DNA of 64,000 nt from Ectothiorhodospiraceae bacterium (GCA_003552625.1 PUNM01000064.1:1-64000); one strand, 5' to 3'. Positions 29,729-38,851 are shown, counted from the first letter of the stretch. Numbers and translations are program-made. The notes: a model not told the origin generated them from the letters alone.

Positions 29729-30273
29729 GCTGCCGCCTCCCGGTTGCCGGTGATCTGCTGCAGCCGGTGCGTACTGCAAGGCTCGCTGACCACCGCCGCC
29801 TCGATCAACGCCGGCAGCGGGCGGCTGACGCCGCCGGTCAGGGTGACCCGCGGCAGCGCGACGCCACGCAGATAGCGCACGTCGCGCCGGCCGCGCAACA
29901 GGTGCTCCGGGCGGTCGTCCCCGGCGCGGGGCTGCAGGCGGATGCAGGCGGTGATCGGCGCCGCTGCGGCAACCGCCTCCGGGCCGTAGAGTTCGGTGGC
30001 GTCGATGACGCCGACGTCGCGCAGGTGAAGGAGCCCACGGGCCGGACCCGGGCAGCGGCCGCGGAGGGTCCCGCGGCGGCGTTCGAGCGCCACGGCGTCG
30101 TCGGCAACCAGGGTGTGGCCGCGCTCGAGCAGGCCGAGGGCGGCATCGCTCTTGCCGCTGCCGCTCGGCCCCTCGATCAGCACCCCGTGGCCGCCGCGCA
30201 GGGCGAGCAGCACGCCGGGGATGAGCGTCGGTTCCTCGCGAGTCACGTCGAAGGGTCGGACTGGGCTTGCCAT
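29725..30273 (-). CDS. hprK: short HPr kinase/phosphorylase (catalytic domain only)
   Basis: Only the C-terminal kinase domain is encoded, at most 182 residues against about 310 in full-length HprK. Visible motifs are the P-loop GPSGSGKS (35-42), ERGHTLVADDAV, and LHLRDVGVIDATELYG, which matches the EVRGLGIINVxxLFG signature but with RD in place of RG. The usual PxRPGRN segment is replaced by TLTGGVSRPLP. No N-terminal domain gene is present upstream, since ptsN overlaps directly. It could start at ATG 30273 or at GTG 30246, the latter giving a GTGA overlap with the ptsN stop. It probably phosphorylates Ser47 of the HPr encoded downstream. Confidence 0.85.
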   Translation of the reverse strand: MASPVRPFDVTREEPTLIPGVLLALRGGHGVLIEGPSGSGKSDAALGLLERGHTLVADDAVALERRRGTLRGRCPGPARGLLHLRDVGVIDATELYGPEAVAAAAPITACIRLQPRAGDDRPEHLLRGRRDVRYLRGVALPRVTLTGGVSRPLPALIEAAVVSEPCSTHRLQQITGNREAAA

Positions 30274-30716
30274 TCGCGCAGCGCGGCGAACAGCTCAGCC
30301 TCTTCGCCGGCGTTGCGCAGTCGCTCACACAGGGCCGCGTCGCTGAACATCTCCGCAAGCGCGGCGAGGATCTGCAGGTGCTCGTCGGTGAAGTGCTCCG
30401 GCACCACCAGGGCGAAGAGCAGATCCACCGGCGCCTTGTCGAAGGCATCGAACTCGATCCCTTCATCGAGGCGGATCAGGGCGCCGATGGCGCGCTCGAT
30501 GCCCTCGATCCGGGCGTGGGGCAGGGCGACCCCGTGCCCCAGCCCGGTGCTGCCGAGTCGTTCCCGGGCCAGTAATCGGCTGCTGACCTCGCCGGTGGCG
30601 AGGTTGGTATCGGCGGCCCCGATGAGCTCACCGATGTGCTGGAGCACTTGCTCCTTGTCATCGATCCCGCTGGCACAGTGTATGCGGTCCGGCGTTAAGA
30701 GTTGCTCGATGTCCAT
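30243..30716 (-). CDS. ptsN: PTS EIIA-Ntr regulatory protein
   Basis: Nitrogen-PTS EIIA, the terminal phospho-acceptor that regulates potassium transport, sigma-54-dependent functions and other targets by protein contact. The phosphorylation site is His67 in LGHGVALPHARIEG. The 157 residues are typical. It sits downstream of rpoN and hpf, the almost universal proteobacterial arrangement. The hprK coding region overlaps its 3' end. Confidence 0.94.
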   Translation of the reverse strand: MDIEQLLTPDRIHCASGIDDKEQVLQHIGELIGAADTNLATGEVSSRLLARERLGSTGLGHGVALPHARIEGIERAIGALIRLDEGIEFDAFDKAPVDLLFALVVPEHFTDEHLQILAALAEMFSDAALCERLRNAGEEAELFAALREWQAQSDPST

Positions 30717-30761
30717 GAATTGTCCGATCGGCTGACCCGCTGATCGCGCCCGACGAGGCCC

Positions 30762-31088
30762 TTACAGGGCCTCTTTGAGGGACGCGCCCTGCCGCCTCTG
30801 ATCGACGGCCTTTTCTTTACGCTTGAGGACCTGGCGATCGAGCTTGTCCACAAGGACATCAATCGCCGCGTAGAGATCCTCCTCCACTGCATCGGCAAAA
30901 ATGCGCCCGCCGCCAGCCCCGAGCTGAAGATTCGCCTCGGCTTTCTGGCGTTTCTTCTCCACGGAGAGGATAACCTCCGTGTCGATGACGTGATCAAAGT
31001 GGCGCTGGAGCCGCTGCATCTTGTCGTGGACGTGGTCCCGGAGCGCCGGGGTGATCTCGACGTGGTGCCCTGCAAGCTTGATCTGCAT
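30762..31088 (-). CDS. hpf: ribosome hibernation promoting factor (short form)
   Basis: Binds the decoding region of the 30S subunit and inactivates ribosomes in stationary phase. The 108-residue protein begins MQIKLAGHHVEITPALRDHV, typical of the short HPF/YfiA family, without the dimerising domain of long HPF. It lies 45 nt downstream of rpoN and 45 nt upstream of ptsN, its classical position. Confidence 0.93.
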   Translation of the reverse strand: MQIKLAGHHVEITPALRDHVHDKMQRLQRHFDHVIDTEVILSVEKKRQKAEANLQLGAGGGRIFADAVEEDLYAAIDVLVDKLDRQVLKRKEKAVDQRRQGASLKEAL

Positions 31089-31133
31089 GCCGCCTCCGTA
31101 CTGCCTTGACGGTCCGCTTGGCGCTGGTCCCGG

Positions 31134-32582
31134 CTACCGCCGGGGGGCCTCCTTGCGCTCCGCGGACGATGCGATGGACAAGGACTCCCGGTACTTGGCG
31201 ACGGTCCGTCGCGCCACCTGAAAGCCCTCCTCCTCAAGCATACGCGCAATCGCGCTGTCACTCAGCGGTTTGGCGCGATCCTCCTCAGCGATCAGTCGGC
31301 GGATCCGCGCGCGGATGGCCGTGGCTGAGGCCTCGCCGCCATCGCTGGTCTGCACATGGCTGGAGAAGAAGTACTTGAACTCGTACGTCCCCCGCGGCGT
31401 GTGCATGTACTTGTTGGTGGTGATCCGGGAGATGGTCGATTCATGCATCTCCACCGCCTCGGCGATCTCGCGCAGCACGAGCGGTTGCATGGCCTCCTCC
31501 CCGTGCTCGAGGAAGCCCTGCTGGCGTTCGACAATGGCGCTGGCTACCTTGAGCAAAGTCTCGTTCCTACTGCGCAGGCTCTTGAGCAGCCAGCGCGCCT
31601 CCTGGAGGTGGCTGCGCAGGCACTGGTTGTCGGCGCTGCGGTTCGCTCTCTGGATCAGGCTGGCGTAATAGTCGTTAATCCGCAACCGGGGTGCGGTCTC
31701 CCCGTTGAGTTCCACCTGCCAGTGCCCGTCGCGCCGGACCACGTAGATATCCGGGATGACGTAGTCCGGCGTCGTGTCGCTGATCTGCGAGCCCGGGCGC
31801 GGGTCCAGGGACTGGATCAGCCCGAAGACGGCGTCCACCTGCTCGGCGTCCAGGCCCAGAACGCGCTCCAAGTCGGTGAAGCGGCGCTCGGCGACCAGCT
31901 CCAGGTGCTGGCTCAGGGCGGTACGGGCGGCATCGCGCCAGGGGGTGTCGGGGGGGAGTTGATCGAGCTGGACGAGCAGCGCCTCCTGGGGGTTGCGGGC
32001 GGCAACGCCGACCGGGTCGAGGCGCTGCACCCAGGCGAGGACCGTCTCCAGTTCTTCGGGCTCGACCGCCGCCTCCGGCGGGCAGGCGCTGTGGAGCTCC
32101 TCCAGGGTCTGGATCAGGTAGCCGCCGTCGCCGACGCCATCGACGATGATCTCGGCGAGCATCCGCTCGCGGTCGCTGAGCGTCTCGAGCTGGATCTGCC
32201 AGAGCAGGTGCTGGCGCAGCCCCTCCGCCGGGGCGGCGTGGTTCTCCAGCGGGTCGCGGCCGGTGGCATCCTCGGCGGGGGCGCTCAGCGCGGTGGAGCC
32301 GTCGTAAATGTCGTCCCAGCTGGTGTCCAGCGGCAGATCTTCCGGGATCTCCTCGGCGGGGTCCGGCTCGTTGCTCTCCGCGGCCTCGGCCTCCTCGGAG
32401 AGCGCCTCCTCCTGGGTCGCCTCCTGCTCCTCGTCGAGCTCGAGCATCAGGTTCGACTCCAGTGCCTGCTGGATCTCTGTGCGCAACTCAAGACTGGAGA
32501 GCTGCAGCAGCCGGATTGCCTGCTGCAGCTGCGGCGTCATGGCCAGTTGCTGTCCGATGCGAAGCTGCAGCGACTGCTTCAT
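31134..32582 (-). CDS. rpoN: RNA polymerase sigma-54 factor
   Basis: Alternative sigma factor for -24/-12 promoters that need AAA+ activators. The N-terminal glutamine- and leucine-rich region I (LRIGQQLAMTPQLQQAIRLL) binds activators. An acidic region II follows around residues 50-100, and the C-terminal RpoN box ARRTVAKYRE is at residues 457-466. The length of 482 residues is normal. It comes 40 nt after lptB, and hpf follows. Confidence 0.96.
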   Translation of the reverse strand: MKQSLQLRIGQQLAMTPQLQQAIRLLQLSSLELRTEIQQALESNLMLELDEEQEATQEEALSEEAEAAESNEPDPAEEIPEDLPLDTSWDDIYDGSTALSAPAEDATGRDPLENHAAPAEGLRQHLLWQIQLETLSDRERMLAEIIVDGVGDGGYLIQTLEELHSACPPEAAVEPEELETVLAWVQRLDPVGVAARNPQEALLVQLDQLPPDTPWRDAARTALSQHLELVAERRFTDLERVLGLDAEQVDAVFGLIQSLDPRPGSQISDTTPDYVIPDIYVVRRDGHWQVELNGETAPRLRINDYYASLIQRANRSADNQCLRSHLQEARWLLKSLRSRNETLLKVASAIVERQQGFLEHGEEAMQPLVLREIAEAVEMHESTISRITTNKYMHTPRGTYEFKYFFSSHVQTSDGGEASATAIRARIRRLIAEEDRAKPLSDSAIARMLEEEGFQVARRTVAKYRESLSIASSAERKEAPRR

Positions 32583-32622
32583 GGTCGGGCCCGTACCGCT
32601 GGTGCTCGCAGGGTGGTGTCGG

Positions 32623-33344
<722 letters not shown>

Positions 33345-33348
<4 letters not shown>

Positions 33349-33890
33349 GAGCCGTTCTCCGCCTCCTCGCGCCGCGCCGGGTAGAGGATCGTCCGTGCCC
33401 GCTGGCCCTCGGCGCCCTGCGCACGCATGGCCCGGGTCTCCAGATTGACGTGGATGGTGGCGGCGCTGATCGTGTCATCCCCCTGCCACGCCCGGGCCTC
33501 TCCTTCAAAGTAGGCGCGCTCCGGGCCGGCGGCGTAATACTCCATGCGCTTCGCCTCGGCGTGCACCGGGCGCGGCTGCCCCTCGGGCTGGTCGCGGTAG
33601 GTTGCCGGGGTGCCGTCAACGTAGACGTGGCTCAGGCTCCCATCCTCGTGGGTGAAGACCTCCATGCGGTCGCCGGTGATGCGCATGGCGCCGCGGGTGA
33701 GTACCGCATCGCCCTCGTAGACGCTGACCCCGGCGGCGGCGTCCACGTCAACCCGGTCCGCTTCAAGCTCGACCGGCGGCTGGCGCTCCTCGGCCATTGC
33801 CGCCGGCCCCGCCGCAACGCCGGGCAGCAGGGCCAGCAGCAAGGCTACAGGAAAAATCCGGGCGGCCGGGCTAGCGGTTCGGGAATTCAT
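33345..33890 (-). CDS. lptA: LPS transport periplasmic protein LptA
   Basis: Periplasmic beta-jellyroll protein that bridges LptC and LptD and carries LPS across the periplasm. A signal peptide (about residues 10-33, ending near AAMAEE) precedes the LptA/OstA domain, which begins [21 protein letters not shown]. It is 181 residues long. The start overlaps the lptC 3' end by 20 nt, showing tight coupling in lptC-lptA-lptB. Confidence 0.93.
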
Positions 33891-34440
33891 AGGTGCCTCG
33901 GGCTTCGGCGTGCAGGCGCAGACGGTCGGCGCGGTAGTCCAGGGTCATGCCCACCCCGTGGACGACGCCGGCCGGATCGCGCGCTCGCACCGGGGCGTCG
34001 GTGCGGGCTTCGCCGGCTTCCAGATCGACGAGCAGGTCGCGGGTGAGGATCTCCAGCGGCGGCCGGGCGTTCTGGGGCGGGCGCTGGATGGCCACGCGCT
34101 CGTGGAGGAGGATCTCGCCGCGCCCCTGCCAGGCGGTGCCGCGGGGCGCCTGCCCTTCCCAGACCAGGCCGTCGCGGCTGCGCAGGGTCAGGTCCGGGTC
34201 CTGAATCCGCAACTCCTCCGGCCCCGGGTAGTGGTGAGCGGTCGTGCCCCGCAGGGTGCCCTCCGGCCGACCGTCGGCATCGTGGCTGACCGTCCGGAAT
34301 CCCTCGAAGAAGAAATCGGGGCGTTCCTCCGGAGCGTCCACTTCCTCCACCGCGGGATCCGGGTCCCGGGTCAACAGCAGGCCGAGGACCACGGCGATGA
34401 GCGCGACGACGGCGGGGTAGAGGAGGCCGCGGCGGCGCAT
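33871..34440 (-). CDS. lptC: LPS export protein LptC
   Basis: Bitopic inner-membrane protein linking LptB2FG to LptA. One N-terminal membrane segment (about residues 7-24, LYPAVVALIAVVLGLLLTR) is followed by an OstA-like periplasmic domain with LRGTTAHHYPG. The 189 residues match E. coli LptC in length. It lies 3 nt after kdsC. Confidence 0.9.
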   Translation of the reverse strand: MRRRGLLYPAVVALIAVVLGLLLTRDPDPAVEEVDAPEERPDFFFEGFRTVSHDADGRPEGTLRGTTAHHYPGPEELRIQDPDLTLRSRDGLVWEGQAPRGTAWQGRGEILLHERVAIQRPPQNARPPLEILTRDLLVDLEAGEARTDAPVRARDPAGVVHGVGMTLDYRADRLRLHAEARGTYEFPNR

Positions 34441-34443
34441 GGG

Positions 34444-35007
34444 TCAGCCCTCCGCCCCGTGAAGGATAGCGGCCAGTTCGCCGCGGGCGAGGAGGATCAA
34501 CTCGCTGACCTCGCGCACGGCGCCGCGACCGCCGGGGCGCCGGGTCACCCAGTCGGCGTGGGCCTGGACGTGGGGGTGGGCGTCGGCGACGGCGATACCG
34601 AGCCCGGCGCGGCGCACTGCGGGCAGATCGATGAGATCGTCGCCGGTGTAAGCGCAGCCACTCAGGGGGACGGCGAGGCGCTCGCTCATCTCGGCGAGCG
34701 CCTCGCCCTTGTCGGCGCGCCCGCGCAGCACATGGGGGATGCCGAGTTCATCGGCGCGGCGCATCAGGGCGCTGCCCCCGCGGGCGGTGATCCAGCCCAC
34801 CTGGACGCCGGCGTCCAGGAGCAGGCGCAGCCCCTTGCCGTCGTGGATATGGAAGACCTGGAGGGCATCGCCGCTGCCGCCGCAGTAGACGGTACCGTCG
34901 GTGAGCACCCCGTCCACGTCGAACAGGGCGGCGCGTATGCCGGCGGCCCGCTCGAGCACCGCAGCGGGCGGGTGGCCGCAGTAGGGGTGGAGGGCGGTGT
35001 CGGTCAT
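34444..35007 (-). CDS. kdsC: 3-deoxy-D-manno-octulosonate 8-phosphate phosphatase
   Basis: HAD-superfamily phosphatase that releases Kdo from Kdo-8-phosphate during LPS inner-core synthesis. The nucleophile motif is DVDGVLTDG (residues 30-38), and the later GDDLIDLPAV motif binds magnesium. The 187 residues are normal for this tetrameric enzyme. It overlaps kdsD by 4 nt (ATGA). Confidence 0.95.
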   Translation of the reverse strand: MTDTALHPYCGHPPAAVLERAAGIRAALFDVDGVLTDGTVYCGGSGDALQVFHIHDGKGLRLLLDAGVQVGWITARGGSALMRRADELGIPHVLRGRADKGEALAEMSERLAVPLSGCAYTGDDLIDLPAVRRAGLGIAVADAHPHVQAHADWVTRRPGGRGAVREVSELILLARGELAAILHGAEG

Positions 35008-36026
35008 ACCACGCCGGCCCGCAGCAGATCGTGCATGTTCAAGGCGCCGACGAGCCGTTCGTCGGCGTCGGTGATCAGCAGCGCGTTGATGCGGTGGCGC
35101 TCCATGCGCTCGGCGGCTTCGGCGGCGAGCCAGTCGGGGGCGCCGGGTTGCGGACCCGGCGTCATGACCTCCTGGATCGGTGTGGTGTGGATATCCGCGC
35201 CGCGGTCCAGCGTGCGGCGCAGGTCGCCATCGGTGAAGATGCCGAGGACACGGTCGTCGCCATCGACCACGGCCGTCATCCCCAACCCCTTGCGGCTGAT
35301 CTCCAGCAGCGCCTCGCGCAGGGGGGTCTGGGGAGCGACGCGGGGGATGCGCTCGCCGGTCTGCATGACGTCCTCGATGTGCAGCAGCAGGCGCCGGCCC
35401 AGTTTGCCGCCGGGGTGGGAGCGGGCGAAGTCCTCGGCCGTAAAGCCCCGGGCGTCGAGCAGCGCCACGGCCAGTGCATCCCCCATGGCCAGGGTGGCCG
35501 TGGTGCTCGCCGTCGGGGCGAGGCCGAGGGGGCAGGCCTCCTGGGCCACGCCGATGTCGAGATGGACATTCGCCGCGTGGGCGAGGGTGGATCCCGGCTT
35601 GCCGGTGAGCGCGATCAGCGGCACACCGAGGCGCTTGATCAGGGGCAGGATGGCGGTGATCTCGTCGGTCTCGCCGGAGTTGGACAGGGCGATGACCACA
35701 TCGTCGACGGTGATCATGCCCAGGTCCCCGTGGCTGGCCTCCCCGGGGTGCACGAAGAAGGCCGGCGTCCCCGTGCTCGCCAGGGTGGCGGCCATCTTCG
35801 AGCCGATGTGGCCGGATTTGCCCATGCCGGTGACGATCACCCGCCCGCGGCAGGCGAGCATGTGGTGGCAGGCGGCGGCGAACTCGCCCCCGATGCGCTG
35901 CCCCAGCGCAGCGACGGCGTCCGCCTCCAGCTGCAGCACGGCGCGTCCGAGCGCCTGCAGGCGCTCGTCGCTGCCGGCGTCGGTGGTGGCCTGGTAGTGC
36001 TCGACGAGGGTACGCATGGCAGTCAT
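35004..36026 (-). CDS. kdsD: D-arabinose 5-phosphate isomerase
   Basis: Converts ribulose-5-phosphate to arabinose-5-phosphate, the precursor of Kdo. An N-terminal SIS domain (VTGMGKSGHIGSKMAATLASTG) is followed by two CBS domains. The length of 340 residues is just above the ~325 of E. coli KdsD. An ATG at 36017 is an alternative start; GGGGGT lies directly before the first ATG and about 10 nt before the second. It opens the minus-strand kdsD-kdsC-lptCAB-rpoN run. Confidence 0.95.
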   Translation of the reverse strand: MTAMRTLVEHYQATTDAGSDERLQALGRAVLQLEADAVAALGQRIGGEFAAACHHMLACRGRVIVTGMGKSGHIGSKMAATLASTGTPAFFVHPGEASHGDLGMITVDDVVIALSNSGETDEITAILPLIKRLGVPLIALTGKPGSTLAHAANVHLDIGVAQEACPLGLAPTASTTATLAMGDALAVALLDARGFTAEDFARSHPGGKLGRRLLLHIEDVMQTGERIPRVAPQTPLREALLEISRKGLGMTAVVDGDDRVLGIFTDGDLRRTLDRGADIHTTPIQEVMTPGPQPGAPDWLAAEAAERMERHRINALLITDADERLVGALNMHDLLRAGVV

Positions 36027-36077
36027 ACCCCCATTCTACGACATCTGTTGCAGTTCCCGAGGGGCGCCGTGTGGCCT

Positions 36078-36093
36078 GCGGTCAATTGACCGC
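36078..36093. promoter_or_regulatory. perfect 16-bp palindrome, candidate operator
   Basis: GCGGTCAATTGACCGC is a perfect inverted repeat in the 112-nt gap between divergent kdsD and mlaF. Its right half contains the -35 hexamer (TTGACC) of the predicted mlaF promoter. That position would suit a dimeric repressor. I do not recognise the site as that of any known regulator. Confidence 0.5.
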
Positions 36094-36114
36094 TCGGTCG
36101 GCGCGATGGATACT
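36086..36114 (+). promoter_or_regulatory. sigma-70 promoter of the mla operon
   Basis: TTGACC (36086-36091) and GATACT (36109-36114) are separated by exactly 17 nt. A start near 36121 would leave a leader of about 18 nt before the mlaF ATG, which carries a GGGGGAGG ribosome binding site. Confidence 0.6.
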
Positions 36115-36138
36115 GCCCGCAGCGTAAAGGGGGAGGCG

Positions 36139-36963
36139 ATGGAGGCCGCAGAGAACCGCGACGAGATGCTCGCACGGGTGCGCGGACTGTGTGTCCGGCG
36201 CGGCGGGCGGTCGATCTTCGATGGGGTCGATCTCGATATCCGCCGCGGTCAGGTGACGGCCATCATGGGGCCGAGCGGTACCGGGAAGACCACCCTGCTG
36301 CGGGTGCTCGGCGGGCAATTGCGGCCTCAGGCCGGTGAGGTCCACGTCCTCGGTGAAGCGGTCCCGCAACTCAGCCGCGCGGAGCTCTACGCCCTGCGCC
36401 GGCGCATGGGGGTGCTCTTCCAGAGCGGGGCGCTCTTCACCCACCTCTCGGTCTTTGAGAACGTGGCCTTCCCCATCCGCGAGCACGCCCGCCTGCCCGA
36501 GCCGCTGGTGGAGACCCTGGTGCTGCTCAAGCTGGAAGCGGTCGGACTGCGCGGCGCCCGAGACCTCATGCCGGCGGAGCTCTCCGGCGGGATGGCCCGG
36601 CGCGTGGCCCTGGCCCGGGCCATCGCCCTCGATCCTGCCCTGATGATGTACGACGAGCCCTTCGCCGGGCAGGATCCGATCACCATGGGGGTGCTCATCG
36701 ATCTGATCCGGCGGCTGAACGATGCCCTCGGGTTGACCTCGGTGGTCGTCTCCCACGATGTCCATGAGACCTTCGCCATCGCCGACTACGTCTACGTCCT
36801 CGCCGACGGCGCTGTCATCGCCGAGGGGACGCCGGCGCAGCTGAACGCCTCCGAGGCGGCTTCGGTGCGCCAGTTCGTGGATGCCCGGCCCGATGGACCG
36901 GTGCCGTTCCACTACCCCGCGCGAAGCCTGGCCGATGAGCTGACCGGAGGGCGCGGGTCGTGA
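36139..36963 (+). CDS. mlaF: lipid asymmetry ABC transporter ATP-binding protein MlaF
   Basis: ATPase of the MlaFEDB complex that moves phospholipid between the outer-membrane lipoprotein system and the inner membrane. Walker A GPSGTGKT (44-51), signature LSGG from residue 148 and Walker B MMYDEPFAGQDP are all present. From the ATG at 36139, after GGGGGAGG, it has 274 residues. Upstream in-frame codons would run through the promoter and are rejected. It overlaps mlaE by 4 nt (GTGA). Confidence 0.95.
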   Translation: MEAAENRDEMLARVRGLCVRRGGRSIFDGVDLDIRRGQVTAIMGPSGTGKTTLLRVLGGQLRPQAGEVHVLGEAVPQLSRAELYALRRRMGVLFQSGALFTHLSVFENVAFPIREHARLPEPLVETLVLLKLEAVGLRGARDLMPAELSGGMARRVALARAIALDPALMMYDEPFAGQDPITMGVLIDLIRRLNDALGLTSVVVSHDVHETFAIADYVYVLADGAVIAEGTPAQLNASEAASVRQFVDARPDGPVPFHYPARSLADELTGGRGS

Positions 36964-37736
36964 TCGGCGCGATTCAGGGACTCGGACGGCGGACCCTCGA
37001 CGGCCTGCGCGGGCTCGGTGAGGCGGTGCTGCTGATGCTGCGCATCCTGCGCGCGGCCCCGGAGGTGGTGCGTCGGCCGCGGCTGCTTATCGAACAGCTC
37101 TACGTCGTCGGCGTCTTGTCGCTGGTGATCATTCTCGTCTCGGCGCTCTTCGTGGGGCTGGTGCTCGGTCTGCAGGGGTACTACACCCTGGTCGATTTCG
37201 GCGCCGAGGACGCCGTCGGCACCATGGTGGCGCTGACCCTGGTCCGGGAACTGGGGCCGGTGGTGACAGCGCTGCTGTTTGCCGGCCGGGCCGGGTCCTC
37301 GCTGACCGCCGAGGTCGGGCTGATGAAAGCCACCGAGCAGCTTTCCAGCATGGAGATGATGGCGGTGGACCCGGAGCGGCGCATCCTCGCCCCGCGCTTC
37401 TTCGCGGCGCTGCTGGCGGTGCCGTTGCTGGCGGCGATCTTCAGCGCCGTCGGCGTCTTCGGCGGCTATCTGGTCTCGGTGGGCATGATCGGAATCGATG
37501 CCGGCGCTTACTGGTCCAATATGCAGAACGCCGTCACCGTGCAGGATGATATCTTGAATGGGGCAATCAAGAGCGTGGTCTTCGGCTTCCTGGCCGGCTG
37601 GATCGCGCTGCATAAGGGGTACATGGCCACGCCGACCTCAAGCGGGGTGAGCCGGGCGACGACCATGGGCGTGGTGCACACCTCCTTGGCGGTGCTCGGG
37701 CTGGACTTCCTGCTCACGGCGCTGATGTTCGGCTGA
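36960..37736 (+). CDS. mlaE: lipid asymmetry ABC transporter permease MlaE
   Basis: Integral inner-membrane permease of the Mla system, 258 residues with five or six hydrophobic segments. The family core GPVVTALLFAGRAGSSLTAE and the SMEMMAVDP region are clear. The GTG start overlaps the stop of mlaF. It acts as a dimer at the centre of the MlaFEDB complex. Confidence 0.95.
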   Translation: MIGAIQGLGRRTLDGLRGLGEAVLLMLRILRAAPEVVRRPRLLIEQLYVVGVLSLVIILVSALFVGLVLGLQGYYTLVDFGAEDAVGTMVALTLVRELGPVVTALLFAGRAGSSLTAEVGLMKATEQLSSMEMMAVDPERRILAPRFFAALLAVPLLAAIFSAVGVFGGYLVSVGMIGIDAGAYWSNMQNAVTVQDDILNGAIKSVVFGFLAGWIALHKGYMATPTSSGVSRATTMGVVHTSLAVLGLDFLLTALMFG

Positions 37737-37752
37737 ACGGAGAGGCAACACG

Positions 37753-38208
37753 ATGAGCCAACGGCTCGTGGAGATCTGGGTCGGATTGTTCGTGGCCCTG
37801 GGGCTGGCCGGGTTTCTGGTCCTGGCCCTGCAGGTCAGTGGCCTGGCGGAGATCCGCCAGCAGCCGGGCTATCAGGTGGCGGCCAGCTTCGACAACATTG
37901 GCGGGCTCCGGGAGCGCGCGCCGGTGAGCATGGCCGGCGTCCGCGTGGGCAAGGTCGAGCGCATCGAGCTCAACCCGGAGAGCCACCAGGCCGAGGTCAT
38001 CCTCCGTATCGACCAGCGCTACGACCGGATCCCGGTGGATACCTCGGCGGCGATCTACACCTCCGGACTGCTCGGCGAGCAGTACGTCGGCCTGGAGGCC
38101 GGCTGGGAGGACGAGACGCTCGGCAGCGGGGATCGGATCACTCAGACCCAGTCGGCCGTGGTCCTGGAACGGTTGATCGGCCAATTCCTGACGCGGATGC
38201 AAGACTGA
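37753..38208 (+). CDS. mlaD: lipid asymmetry MCE-domain protein MlaD
   Basis: Substrate-binding subunit of the Mla transporter. It is anchored by one N-terminal membrane segment (about residues 7-28) and has one MCE domain beginning VAASFDNIGGLRERAPVSMAGV. Hexamers of MlaD form the hydrophobic channel on top of MlaE. At 151 residues it is shorter than E. coli MlaD (183), mainly at the C-terminus. Confidence 0.94.
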   Translation: MSQRLVEIWVGLFVALGLAGFLVLALQVSGLAEIRQQPGYQVAASFDNIGGLRERAPVSMAGVRVGKVERIELNPESHQAEVILRIDQRYDRIPVDTSAAIYTSGLLGEQYVGLEAGWEDETLGSGDRITQTQSAVVLERLIGQFLTRMQD

Positions 38209-38224
38209 ACAGCGAGGTCGCGGA

Positions 38225-38851
38225 ATGCTTCAGGCAGTACGGGTAACCGGTGGGCGCAAAACGCTGGTAGGGCTTGTGGTTGGCGCTCTGGCGCTGTGGG
38301 GCGTGGCGCAGGCGAAGCCGGATCCGCGCGCGCTGGTCGAGCGCGTCACGCAGGAGGTGCTCGAAGTCTTTGAGGAGCGCGGCGAGGAGCTCGCCGGCGA
38401 TCCGGTGGCGATCTACGAGGCCCTGGCGCCCATCGTCGAGCCGCACATCGACTACGACCGGATCGGGGCGCGCATCCTCGGGCCCCACTGGCGGGATGCC
38501 GACGACGCCACCCGGGAGCGCTTCGTGCAGGAGTTTCAGCGCAGCCTGCTGCGCACTTACGCCTCCAGCATGGAGGAGTACCAGGGGGTGGATGTCCGCA
38601 TCCTCGGGAGCCGCCAGCGCGACGGCGGTGTCCAGGTGGGCATGGAGGTCGGCGCCGGGGATAGCCGGGCCCGGGTCCTCTACCGGCTCGAGGCGCAGGA
38701 CGATGCCTGGAAGCTCGTGGACGTGACCGCCGAAGGCGTAAGCCTGATCCACAACTACCGCGAGGACTTCCGGGCGCGGCTGCGTGATCACACGCTCGAG
38801 GAGGTCATCGAGCAGATGGCCGAGCGCAACCGGGAGATCGGCTTCGAATGA
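38225..38851 (+). CDS. mlaC: phospholipid-binding periplasmic protein MlaC
   Basis: Periplasmic carrier that ferries phospholipid between the MlaA-porin complex and MlaFEDB. A signal peptide ends near the AQA at residues 29-31 (LALWGVAQAKPDP). The mature domain shows the typical ...TLEEVIEQMAERN end. It is 208 residues long. Its stop overlaps the mlaB ATG (ATGA). The outer-membrane partner MlaA is not in the window. Confidence 0.93.
   Translation: MLQAVRVTGGRKTLVGLVVGALALWGVAQAKPDPRALVERVTQEVLEVFEERGEELAGDPVAIYEALAPIVEPHIDYDRIGARILGPHWRDADDATRERFVQEFQRSLLRTYASSMEEYQGVDVRILGSRQRDGGVQVGMEVGAGDSRARVLYRLEAQDDAWKLVDVTAEGVSLIHNYREDFRARLRDHTLEEVIEQMAERNREIGFE

Noticed and set aside
29729-30466. Upstream extension of the rapZ frame overlapping hprK and ptsN
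   Set aside because: The translation is Arg/Pro-rich and unconserved, and the same bases encode HprK and EIIA-Ntr in another frame. The GTG at 29728 fits RapZ exactly.
36033-36038. TAGAAT on the minus strand directly before kdsD, suggesting a leaderless transcript
   Set aside because: The spacing would put the start at the ATG itself, but no acceptable -35 exists at 16-18 nt. Not strong enough to call.
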